Below, in pieces: positions 31,501 to 39,948 of a stretch of 49,969 nucleotides of DNA. Below the pieces are notes generated by a model. The model had not been told where the DNA came from. It saw only the letters and a program-made list of their open reading frames with translations, and did no database searches. The stretch's first letter is position 1, and every line of letters begins with the position of its first letter. Source of the stretch: an uncultured Porphyromonadaceae bacterium (lineage in GTDB: Bacteria; Bacteroidota; Bacteroidia; Bacteroidales; Muribaculaceae). The DNA lies in contig CAMWNR010000004.1 in the NCBI GenBank assembly GCA_947175665.1, positions 1 through 49,969 of the forward strand, read 5' to 3'. The position numbers were made by a program, and so were the translations under genes.

Positions 31501-31703
31501 GCAAAGTCTGTGATCGTAGTTGCCTCGGGGGTGATAACGGAGATGTTCTTCTTAAGGCGCGAAGAGGTCTCTACGGCTTTGCGCAGATAGTTATAAAAGA
31601 ACGTGCGCGCTCTTTTATTGGGGAAAACGAAGCAATAAGAGTGGAGATGCTCCGGGTCGTGTGCGGCATAGCCTTCGGCTACTGCTTTGAGAAACGGAAT
31701 CAA
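28506..31703 (-). CDS. AddB/RecB-like PD-(D/E)XK nuclease family protein
   Basis: HSYCFVFPNKRARTFFYNYL; CPLKFYYNAIEKL...GNIVHHVMERL; VRIVDYKTGA; C-terminal DTCAGCVYSSIC cysteine cluster. Confidence 0.88.
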   Translation of the reverse strand: MIPFLKAVAEGYAAHDPEHLHSYCFVFPNKRARTFFYNYLRKAVETSSRLKKNISVITPEATTITDFAALLSGKLVDSKIDLVFLLFKCYRDLYAADASFDSFRRWGETVLNDFSEVDMNLADPATLFKNLSDFRRITSSFLTPEQREVIKEYFGYQLDNYDDSAFWMDFSDDSDNQNSDSSNTKKKFVRLWKILYPLYQKFHAELDAKGYATAGSSYRHAIRNIEDADDNDSISTLIPYSKVVFVGFNALSGSEWELFTIFKKLRSPLHPDESLGDFVWDATGPVICHSANSAGHFVMRNIKFFPAPEWLLPFLNKCNAGNTMPELTAVAAPSKVAQVKIASDLISELHDQIPQSEFDNAKVALVLPDESLLIPMLYSMPQNIGKANLTMGYPLKLTSVTSFLMLLRRMQLIRRDAKDYQGYAFAEVDNLLAHPYAQAIIGRDRIRRFRREYSRRHIRVVKDFDLRKLFGEKGEYLLMPLSKQATSHEVCQYLDNILCMIGEHIGSTIEKSHVEAWREALAQFSEAISQYGITMNVASTLGEAYKLLMGETVPFEGEPLKGLQIMGLLETRSLDFDHVYIVSVNDKVIPMRSRKRSFLPNVIRRAYGLPPINYQENIFSYYFYRLLSRAKRVTMIYDNRASGLSGGVSRYIMQLKYLHARGKLKQVEYRYSPSAPERNDILISKNEGDIQKKLALFTPAGVKKYPDEKPGYFSASNLKKYLSCPLKFYYNAIEKLQDDPTPSDGVDNITYGNIVHHVMERLYLPPELAGKGVWLDNPIVITPDFIDSLLADDKHILDLLRREINKEHYHLDKEDYDNPLQFDTQIVAESALIQIRNILKYDKTLAPFTLYGCEIKDTLRLTLDTGIEVNITYAIDRIDDAECDGNPDTVRIVDYKTGAAHTRAESIEDIFRDDFSSSHLFQLLLYSQFLNESRARDGKSILSVKPIIYSIPKIFSATARNQAIPKIGNIRIDYHDIEWDNESGTTLIDEFMGEVDATINEIFDESVDFAARYDEDTCAGCVYSSICASYKDTQTPSKDSFPLSDTPSPYSIPDDTPLSRQDKNE

Positions 31704-31835
31704 GATAATACGAGGAATCAGAGATAAGTAATGAAAATCAAATGATATTATAGAAGTAAGTATTATAACATTAATTTTAATTACTTACAAAATTATAAGA
31801 AAATAGCGGGAAGACAGGAGGGAGAGATAAAGCGG

Positions 31836-31864
31836 AAAGGGCGCGGAATAAATCCGCGCCCTTT
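31836..31864. terminator. Intrinsic terminator downstream of rplY
   Basis: AAAGGGCGCGGA-ataaa-TCCGCGCCCTTT. Confidence 0.85.
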
Positions 31865-31912
31865 ATGCTTAAGTCAGTGATGCCGTCAATAGATTGGTAT
31901 TGACAATCAGCA

Positions 31913-32563
31913 TTACTGAGCGGCTTTTGCAGCAGCACCGCGAGCGGCACGAGTGAGTTGTACGGCGCAAACTACTGCATTCTTGGCATTCATAAGTTCA
32001 AGGCCTTCGAAGTGGAGGTCACCTACAGCCATAGACTTACCGAGACCGAGGTTATCAACGTTGATAACGAGACGCTCGGGAATCTCAGTGTAGGGTGCTT
32101 TCACTTTAAGTTTACGCATAGAGAGAGTAAGTTTACCACCGGCTTTAACACCCTCTGCGTGACCTTCGATCTGTACGGGAACTTCCATTACGATAGGCTT
32201 CTCGGGGAATACTTCAAGGAAGTCGATGTGAAGTACAGTATCTTTAACAGGCTGGAACTGGAGATCTTTAAGAACTGCTTTTTTAGTCTCACCGTTGAGA
32301 TCGAGATTGATTTCGAAGATATCGGGAGAATAGATGAGTTTACGAACATCCTCGTTAGATACTACGATGTCAGTAGTGATAAGGCCGCGCTTGTCATCGA
32401 TTGCTACCACTTTTTCGCCTGCTTTGAGAGTACCGTTATAGGGTAATTCTACGATTTTACCACCATTAAGTACAGCGGGGATCAAACCTTCTTTACGGAG
32501 AGCCTTTACAGACTTTTTACCTACTTCCTCACGGGGAGAGGCTTTAAGATCAAAACTTTTCAT
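31913..32563 (-). CDS. rplY: 50S ribosomal protein L25/general stress protein Ctc
   Basis: FDLKASPREEVGKKSVKALRKEGLIPAVLNGG...DLQFQPVKDTVLHIDFLEV...VPVQIEGHAEGVKAGG. Confidence 0.96.
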   Translation of the reverse strand: MKSFDLKASPREEVGKKSVKALRKEGLIPAVLNGGKIVELPYNGTLKAGEKVVAIDDKRGLITTDIVVSNEDVRKLIYSPDIFEINLDLNGETKKAVLKDLQFQPVKDTVLHIDFLEVFPEKPIVMEVPVQIEGHAEGVKAGGKLTLSMRKLKVKAPYTEIPERLVINVDNLGLGKSMAVGDLHFEGLELMNAKNAVVCAVQLTRAARGAAAKAAQ

Positions 32564-32666
32564 TTTGTTTGTATAAATTATAATGTGTTACTCAAATTTC
32601 CGGATCGTATAAAAACTATAAATCCGGAGTTCCCATCACACGGGGCGGAAATTCTATTCCGCGATG

Positions 32667-32697
32667 CAAAATTAATAAAAAAATAATTAAATACAAA
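32667..32697 (-). promoter_or_regulatory. Bacteroidetes-type promoter for rplY
   Basis: Minus strand TTTG (32697-32694), 19-bp spacer, TAATTTTG (32674-32667). Confidence 0.7.
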
Positions 32698-32700
32698 ATC

Positions 32701-32759
32701 TGAGCCTCGTTGCATACGATTACTGATATAGTATATCAGATTCGATGCCACGAGGCTCA
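32701..32759 (-). terminator. Long hairpin downstream of the Ig-like secreted protein gene
   Basis: TGAGCCTCGT...ACGAGGCTCA 10-bp outer stem, inner GCAT/ATGC and CTGATA/TATCAG. Confidence 0.65.
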
Positions 32760-32808
32760 TTAAAGTATTATTTCAGGTACTACCTGAAATAAAAAGTTTT
32801 ATACAGGA

Positions 32809-35800
32809 TTATTTAATGGCTACCTTAGTGGCTTTACCATTGAGAACCTTAACGAAGATGCCGTTGGCAGGATTTTCTACAGCCACACCCTGAAGAGTGT
32901 AGTAAACAGCCTCAGCGTCGACCGCTTCGATTTCATTTACTGCAGAGGGATCTTTATCTTCGAAAGATACATTAGAGGTTATGCGGATAGCATTGGCCAT
33001 ATCCACTTTATTGCCGTATACAAGGAATATACCACCGATAGCGGGCTTGTTGGGGATAGTGAGGACGTTGCCGAGGGTATAGCCGGCCTCGGTCATCTCA
33101 TCAACGCTTTCCCACTCCGGAGCAGCGGCTCTCTTGACAGCGGGTGCAGACCAGGGGCTTGCATCGAATAACTGAACCATAGAGAGAATGTTAGACCAGC
33201 CTTCGGGTACTTCTATGGTAACAGTTACACCATTTTCCTTGTCGGTAACACCTGAGAGGTATACTTCATACTCCTCATCCTTATCGTTAAAGTCAACCAT
33301 AACGTTTACATTTTCGCTGTCGGTAGTTATGTTGATAGTAGAGGGGAATGAGGGATTAAGTTCCTTAACAAGAGTGTAGGTGATGGGGTAGAATACGAGT
33401 TCACCGTCAGCATTTACACCGGGCGCACCGAGGATGTCGTAAACACCGCTGATCTGGCGATCACCGTTTACAAGATTCTGAAGAGTAAGATTCTCATCGT
33501 TTACCACACCGGTAAATGTACCCTTGGCAGCGGGAGCGCCCGAAGCGAGAGTTACATTCTGAAGTACTACTACTTTATTGAGGGCTACATTGGCAAGAGA
33601 AGCGACATACTGGCGCTCGTTAAACCAGCCAAGTGCACGGGAGTCATTCATGGGAAGTCCTCTCCAGAGAGTCATATCACCCTCGGTAGCGTTAGTAGCG
33701 GTATAACCACCCTCGAAGAGGTCATCTACACGATAATTCGGTTTAGAGGTCTCACCGTTAACAGTGAAGAGTACGGGGTTACCGTTCTTATCCTCCATAA
33801 ACATGTAAGCCTCGTACAGGTTTCTCGGAGTGCTATCTTCCTCACCATCTACAGTACCAGTATACAGGCCGATAAGTGCACCTGATACATAGAGAGTAAG
33901 ATCCTTATAGACCTGAACCTTATCACCTGCCTCGGGAGCGAGAATAAGCATCTGGTCGATATCCATAGCAGCATCAACCACTATGAGAGTAAAGTCAACC
34001 TCTTCGGGCTCAAATTCAGAAGAATTTACAGACGCGGTAAGAGTAACTGTGCCGGCTGCTTTAAGTTCGAAGCCCTCAGAAGTGGGAACAGCGATAGACT
34101 CATCAGAAGAACTCCAGGTTACGGGTACCTTATAAGGATTTACGAGATATTGAGAAGCATCGAAGGGAGAAACTGCTTTAGAAACTGTCTGAGAAGTCTG
34201 AGAGAAAGAGAGTTCAGCAAGGGGGAGACCGCTTGTCTCTTCAAGATAATAGATAGTTATACTCTTCATCCACTGGTTAGTGCCGACTGTAGCCTCGATT
34301 GTAACGTCACCGGTCGTGGTGTCGCCTTCGGGACGGGTCCAGATGTAGTGAGTGAAGTATTGAGCGTCATACTCGCTATCGTAAACGAAAGGAATGTCAT
34401 TACCCTTGATGCCACCGTTTACGTCACCTGAAATCTTGATATCGATTTTAGAGATGGTCTTACCATTGCATGCAGCGGTCATAACTTCAGTACCTGCGGG
34501 GAGCATGATACCGTTACCTTTTCTCTCACGGAAAGGAGCGGAAGAGTTGGTGCCGCTTACCAAAGTATAACTTACATTTTTAGTCTCATAAACTTTGGGG
34601 AGATCAGAAGCGGGGATTGCAGTTGAAGCAGCGGGCATATCCATGATAGTGAAGTCAATCACGTCAGACTTCTCTACTACAGTAGGAGTAGAGGGACCAA
34701 CCTGAGGCTCGGCATAACTGATAGGGCTGAGTTCGTACATGTCTTTAGCATACATGTTAGAATAATAAGCCTTAACAGCGAGAGTAACATCATATACGCC
34801 TGCGCCAACAGCAGAAATCATGAAGTTATTTCTGAAGGTATAAGACTCACCGTTGACGGTACCTACGAATGTCGCTGCATTGTCACTCTCGGTAGCCTCT
34901 TCAAAATTCACCTTGGAGAGAACGACCACACGGTTGTTGTCAGCAAGAGTGATAGTGTCAACCACAGGGTAGGTGAGATTTTCTACTTTCTCCACAACTG
35001 CGGGGAGATCACCCTTATACTGCACATAGTTAGATGCATTAGAGTTGGTAGCCATCCAGCCGGCCGGGATAATGTCGCCTGTCTCAAGAGTGTTGTTGAT
35101 GTTGAGTCGGGTAGCATTACCCTCAGCATCGGTAACATAAAGTGCGATCGGGGTAGCGTATGCTACAGTGAGAGGTGTATCGATATAAGCGGATTCACCA
35201 ACCACAGCAGCCTGACTGAGCAACTGAGAGAGGTTAGTCACAACGGGTACGACTGTAATGCTGTAAGTTGCTTTACCTGCAAGGAAAGCATCTGTCTCCT
35301 CGGAAGAGGCAGTGATGACAGCCTTACCGGCACCTACTACTGATACTTTACCATCGGTATCGACTGTAGCGACATCGGTGTTAGAAGACTCCCAGGTGAC
35401 AGAGAGATTGTTTGGATTAGAAAGTTCCGGTGTCTCAAAAGGCATACCGAAGATAACATCTACAGAATTTTCTGAGAAAGATAAACCTGCATTACCTTTA
35501 ACAGCACCGCCGCCTTCGTAAGAAACCTGGATAGCAGTGATACGGTTGCCGGCACCGGTGATGGTGAGTTCGAGATTTGTAGACTCACCGGTCCAGATAC
35601 GGTTCATGCCCGAAACGGCCACCGAACCCTCGGTGCAGGTAACAGCACCCATCATACGGAGTGTATTAACGCGTACCTCAGTGATTGTAGCATTGTTGTT
35701 AGAACCGATGACGATTTTGTTAGTGCCACTACTCATCAGATAACCACCGGAATACAGTACGAAACCGGAACCGGAAGTTTCACTCAATTCAACAGCAATA

Positions 35801-35970
35801 TTATCTTGCGAAAGAGTGGTAGGACTCGGAATATACGCGGTCTGACTTGAAGTACGAGTCAACCCATACACATCTCCGGTACCTGTAAAAGAAAACGTAG
35901 TAGTCTCCTGAGCAAAAACACTTGCCGCAGAGAGGGCTACTGCCGCCATTGAAAGAAAAATTTTTCTCAT
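32809..35970 (-). CDS. Large secreted protein with BIG_2-like Ig domains and a Bacteroidales C-terminal tail
   Basis: Signal peptide MRKIFLSMAAVALSAASVFAQ; LSVTWESSNTDVATVDTDGKVSVVGAGKAVITAS; C-terminal YYTLQGVAVENPANGIFVKVLNGKATKVAIK. Confidence 0.8.
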   Translation of the reverse strand: MRKIFLSMAAVALSAASVFAQETTTFSFTGTGDVYGLTRTSSQTAYIPSPTTLSQDNIAVELSETSGSGFVLYSGGYLMSSGTNKIVIGSNNNATITEVRVNTLRMMGAVTCTEGSVAVSGMNRIWTGESTNLELTITGAGNRITAIQVSYEGGGAVKGNAGLSFSENSVDVIFGMPFETPELSNPNNLSVTWESSNTDVATVDTDGKVSVVGAGKAVITASSEETDAFLAGKATYSITVVPVVTNLSQLLSQAAVVGESAYIDTPLTVAYATPIALYVTDAEGNATRLNINNTLETGDIIPAGWMATNSNASNYVQYKGDLPAVVEKVENLTYPVVDTITLADNNRVVVLSKVNFEEATESDNAATFVGTVNGESYTFRNNFMISAVGAGVYDVTLAVKAYYSNMYAKDMYELSPISYAEPQVGPSTPTVVEKSDVIDFTIMDMPAASTAIPASDLPKVYETKNVSYTLVSGTNSSAPFRERKGNGIMLPAGTEVMTAACNGKTISKIDIKISGDVNGGIKGNDIPFVYDSEYDAQYFTHYIWTRPEGDTTTGDVTIEATVGTNQWMKSITIYYLEETSGLPLAELSFSQTSQTVSKAVSPFDASQYLVNPYKVPVTWSSSDESIAVPTSEGFELKAAGTVTLTASVNSSEFEPEEVDFTLIVVDAAMDIDQMLILAPEAGDKVQVYKDLTLYVSGALIGLYTGTVDGEEDSTPRNLYEAYMFMEDKNGNPVLFTVNGETSKPNYRVDDLFEGGYTATNATEGDMTLWRGLPMNDSRALGWFNERQYVASLANVALNKVVVLQNVTLASGAPAAKGTFTGVVNDENLTLQNLVNGDRQISGVYDILGAPGVNADGELVFYPITYTLVKELNPSFPSTINITTDSENVNVMVDFNDKDEEYEVYLSGVTDKENGVTVTIEVPEGWSNILSMVQLFDASPWSAPAVKRAAAPEWESVDEMTEAGYTLGNVLTIPNKPAIGGIFLVYGNKVDMANAIRITSNVSFEDKDPSAVNEIEAVDAEAVYYTLQGVAVENPANGIFVKVLNGKATKVAIK

Positions 35971-36402
35971 ACAATGTTTGGATTAGAGTTATTATTGAAG
36001 TTAATTAAAAAAAATCTAAAAATTCTAAATAAATGCTTGTCGTGATCGCCACGATAATCTCTATACCAGATATTTTGCCAATTTAATTAAATTAAGATGG
36101 AGAATATATAGTGGAATAGATGGTTATTGTCCATAAATACTACCATTAAAGGTCAGATATTTAAGTATCAATAAGCAAAGGTAATCAAAAATTATTAAAA
36201 TCAAATTTTTTATTAAGAATTATGCGAAAAAATATGCCGAATCCGTATCCGAACTTAAATAACATAAATAATAAATAACATAAATACATAAATATAGGTA
36301 TAAGATACTTCAATAAGCCTCGTATCCCATAAGTAATGAAGCCAATGCCTGGGTTGGGATCAAAAATGTGAAGACGGGAGCCAAGAATAAACAGGAGAAA
36401 AG

Positions 36403-36567
36403 TTAGACCCCAACCCACAAGAAATGTTAATGCCAGGGCAGCATCTTTCCGGTGAATTTTGCCAATCTCTCCGGTCACAATGCTCGCATTGCTCCCTCTG
36501 AGATTGACAAAATTCTCTCGAAAATATACTGCCCTGGCATTAACATTTCTTGTGGGTTGGGGTCTAA
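36403..36567. repeat. 165-bp near-complete hairpin (MITE-like), member D of the AAATGTTAA palindrome family
   Basis: Perfect 39-bp arms ttagaccccaacccacaagaaatgttaatgccagggcag (36403-36441) and reverse complement (36529-36567), imperfectly paired interior, tip CAATG-ctcg-CATTG. Confidence 0.93.
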
Positions 36568-36667
36568 TTTTTAGCGAATCAAACAATTATTGCGAAATAT
36601 TTTATTAATTTTGCAAAAATAGGGGATAGGGCATATAGGATAACGGTGTAATAATTAGAATCATTAA

Positions 36668-38458
36668 ATGAAGAACATAAGAAATTTTTGTATTATTGCC
36701 CATATCGACCACGGTAAATCAACTCTGGCCGACAGGCTTCTGGAGCGAACCAATACAATATCAGCAAAGGATATGGAAGCCCAGGTGCTTGATGATATGG
36801 ATCTGGAGCGCGAGCGAGGTATAACTATCAAGTCTCATGCCATACAGATGGATTATACTCAAGATGGCGAGCACTATGTGCTAAACCTTATTGACACTCC
36901 GGGACATGTAGACTTCTCATACGAGGTTTCACGTTCGATAGCCGCCTGCGAAGGCGCGTTGCTGATAGTAGACGCCTCACAAGGTATTCAGGCGCAGACT
37001 ATATCCAATCTATATATGGCTATAGATAATAATCTCGAAATCATACCTGTAATAAACAAATGTGATCTCGACAGCGCCAATCCTGACGAAGTGGAAGATC
37101 AGATAGTAGATCTATTAGGTTGCGATAGAGAAGAGATTATCCGGGCATCGGGCAAAACCGGTATGGGTGTAGACGAGATATTGCAGGCTATTGTGGCACG
37201 GGTGCCGGCACCCAAAGGTGATGAGAATGCTCCGCTTCAGGCGTTGATTTTCGATTCTGTCTTTAATCCTTTTCGCGGTATCATAGCATATTATAAGGTA
37301 CTCAACGGAAAATTGAAGAAGGATGATTTCGTAAAATTCGTGGCGACCGGAAAGGAGTATCATGCCGATGAGGTAGGAGTACTCAAACTCGATATGGTTC
37401 CCAAGAAGGAGATTTGCGCTGGAAATGTAGGGTATATAATATCCGGCATAAAGACCTCAAAAGAAGTAAAAGTCGGTGATACAATCACGCAGGTGGCTAA
37501 TCCCTGTAAAGAAGCCATCGAAGGATTTGAAGAGGTAAAACCGATGGTGTTTGCTGGCGTATATCCTATTGATGCCGAAGACTTTGAGAATCTTAGAGCC
37601 TCACTCGAAAAATTGCAGTTAAATGACGCCTCCCTGACATTTCAGCCCGAATCATCGGCGGCTCTCGGATTCGGATTCCGATGCGGATTTCTCGGTTTGC
37701 TCCACATGGAGATAGTACAGGAGCGATTGAGCCGCGAATTTGGTATGGAGGTAATCACTACTGTGCCGAATGTTAGTTATCTGGTATTTGACAAAAAAGG
37801 TAACCCACCGGTAGAGGTGCACAATCCGAGCGGTCTCCCGGAGCCAACGCTGATAGACCATATCGAAGAGCCATATATCCGCTCTACTATCATAACTCAG
37901 GCCGAATATATCGGACCTATCATGACCCTGTGTTTAGGTAAGCGCGGCGAACTCGTAAAGCAGGAGTATATATCAGGCAATCGTATGGAGATAACATTTG
38001 ATCTCCCCTTAGGTGAGATTGTAATCGATTTTTATGATAAATTGAAATCAATCTCAAAAGGGTATGCATCATTTGATTATCATCTAAACGGGTTTAGAGA
38101 ATCCAAACTGGTAAAACTCGACATACTGCTTAACGGGGAGAGTGTAGATGCTCTGTCAACCCTTACACATGCGGATAATGCAGTAAGATTCGGCAGAAGA
38201 ATGTGTGAAAAACTCAAAGAACTGATACCGCGTCAGCAATTTGATATTGCCATTCAGGCAGCCATTGGAGCCAAAATTATAGCGAGAGAGACCATCAAGG
38301 CTGTACGTAAGGATGTTACGGCCAAATGTTATGGTGGTGATATTTCCCGTAAGCGAAAACTACTCGAAAAGCAGAAGCAGGGTAAGAAGCGTATGAAGCA
38401 GATCGGATCGGTCGAAGTGCCGCAAAAAGCATTTCTCGCCGTGCTTAAACTTGATTGA
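36668..38458 (+). CDS. lepA: Elongation factor 4
   Basis: [77 protein letters not shown]. Confidence 0.98.
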   Translation: MKNIRNFCIIAHIDHGKSTLADRLLERTNTISAKDMEAQVLDDMDLERERGITIKSHAIQMDYTQDGEHYVLNLIDTPGHVDFSYEVSRSIAACEGALLIVDASQGIQAQTISNLYMAIDNNLEIIPVINKCDLDSANPDEVEDQIVDLLGCDREEIIRASGKTGMGVDEILQAIVARVPAPKGDENAPLQALIFDSVFNPFRGIIAYYKVLNGKLKKDDFVKFVATGKEYHADEVGVLKLDMVPKKEICAGNVGYIISGIKTSKEVKVGDTITQVANPCKEAIEGFEEVKPMVFAGVYPIDAEDFENLRASLEKLQLNDASLTFQPESSAALGFGFRCGFLGLLHMEIVQERLSREFGMEVITTVPNVSYLVFDKKGNPPVEVHNPSGLPEPTLIDHIEEPYIRSTIITQAEYIGPIMTLCLGKRGELVKQEYISGNRMEITFDLPLGEIVIDFYDKLKSISKGYASFDYHLNGFRESKLVKLDILLNGESVDALSTLTHADNAVRFGRRMCEKLKELIPRQQFDIAIQAAIGAKIIARETIKAVRKDVTAKCYGGDISRKRKLLEKQKQGKKRMKQIGSVEVPQKAFLAVLKLD

Positions 38459-38528
38459 CGCATTGCAGTATACTGTCAGCCAAAGAATCAAACCTTAAAA
38501 AGAGACTTAATAAATCATCTTAATTAAT

Positions 38529-39923
38529 ATGTCGTCAGTGATGTATACAGCGCGCAAGACGCTAAAAAATCTTGCAAACGGTGGTAACGCCCTGATGGTT
38601 GCGACCGTATTGGCACTATTGGTAGTCAATATACCGATATTTCACGATTGGTATGAGAATTTATGGAACAATGAGGTGCGTCTTCAACTCGGCAGTTTCA
38701 ATCTTTTCTCACATCTCGGCCACCCTATGTCGTTAGGAGCATTTGTAAATGATGCTTTAATGGCAATATTCTTCTTCAGTGTCGGACTGGAAATCAAGCG
38801 GGAGGTGCTGGTAGGTGAATTGTCATCATTCCGTAAGGCGTTGCTCCCGATTATCGGAGCCTGCGGTGGTATGATTGTCCCCGTAGTTATATATTACCTC
38901 TTGGCAAAAGAGACACCTTACGAGGCAGGTATGGCTATACCTATGGCTACCGATATCGCATTTTCGCTCGGTGTGCTATCTATGCTTGGCAAGAGAGTGC
39001 CAATCGGTCTGAAGATATTTCTCACTACATTAGCCGTAGTGGATGATATAGGTGGTATCCTCGTGATAGCGATATTCTATACATCGCAGATCAACTACTG
39101 GATGCTGATTGCGGCGGCGGTAATATTATGTATACTTATAGCCGGAGGCGCATGGCTTAAGATACAATCCAAGATGTTTTATCTTCTGTTCGGGTGCGCG
39201 GTATGGTTCCTGTTCCTTAACGCAGGTATTCATCCCACAATCGCAGGAGTGCTGATAGCATTTACAATTCCGGCCAAGCCTGTTTATGCTCCGCAAGGAT
39301 TTATTAAGAATATACGCGAAAATATTTCGCATTTCTCAAAAGAAGATGAGGTGGCACTTGAGAGCCGTACAATACTGAGTCATCAGCAAATGGACTGGCT
39401 CAAGCAGATCGAATCAGCATCTGATAAGGTGATCTCTCCACTTCAGGACCTCGAAGATACACTTAATCCGCTGGTAAACTACTTTATCCTTCCACTATTC
39501 GCATTTGCAAATGCCGGTATCTTCTTCGGAGATATGGCACCAAAGGATGTGGTATCAGGAGTTAGTCTCGCAATCATCTGCGGTCTTGTGTTAGGTAAAT
39601 TCCTCGGAATACTCAGTTTCTCATGGGTGGCAATAAAAGCGAAGGTAGCGCCTATGCCTAAAGGAGGAAACTGGAAGAGAATGGCTTCAATCTCAATGCT
39701 TGGCGGTATCGGGTTTACCGTCTCCCTCTTTATAGCAGGTTTGAGTTTTAAAACACCCGAACAGGTGCTAATGCTCAATGAGGCAAAACTCGGTATCCTC
39801 TCAGGTTCGATTATCGCAGGTATACTCGGTTATCTCATGCTGCGAATGACACTCCCCAAAGAAGATCAGGATCAGGGAGAAGATGCCGCAGAAGAGATAG
39901 CGGTTCCGAATGAGGAACTTTAA
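38529..39923 (+). CDS. nhaA: Na+/H+ antiporter NhaA
   Basis: NDALMAIFFFSVGLEIKREVLVGELSS, PMATDIAFSLGVLSMLG, TLAVVDDIGGILVIAIFY, GGIGFTVSLFIAGLSF. Confidence 0.97.
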   Translation: MSSVMYTARKTLKNLANGGNALMVATVLALLVVNIPIFHDWYENLWNNEVRLQLGSFNLFSHLGHPMSLGAFVNDALMAIFFFSVGLEIKREVLVGELSSFRKALLPIIGACGGMIVPVVIYYLLAKETPYEAGMAIPMATDIAFSLGVLSMLGKRVPIGLKIFLTTLAVVDDIGGILVIAIFYTSQINYWMLIAAAVILCILIAGGAWLKIQSKMFYLLFGCAVWFLFLNAGIHPTIAGVLIAFTIPAKPVYAPQGFIKNIRENISHFSKEDEVALESRTILSHQQMDWLKQIESASDKVISPLQDLEDTLNPLVNYFILPLFAFANAGIFFGDMAPKDVVSGVSLAIICGLVLGKFLGILSFSWVAIKAKVAPMPKGGNWKRMASISMLGGIGFTVSLFIAGLSFKTPEQVLMLNEAKLGILSGSIIAGILGYLMLRMTLPKEDQDQGEDAAEEIAVPNEEL

Positions 39924-39948
39924 AATTCCCACCCACAAAAAATTACTC

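Noticed and set aside
36185-36586. 133-aa minus-strand ORF (MFDSLKIRPQPTRNVNARAVYFRENFVNLRGSNASIVTGEIGKIHRKDAALALTFLVGWG...)
   Set aside because: Its N-terminal half is simply a read-through of the 165-bp hairpin and its C-terminal part lies in low-complexity AT-rich sequence; not supported as a gene.
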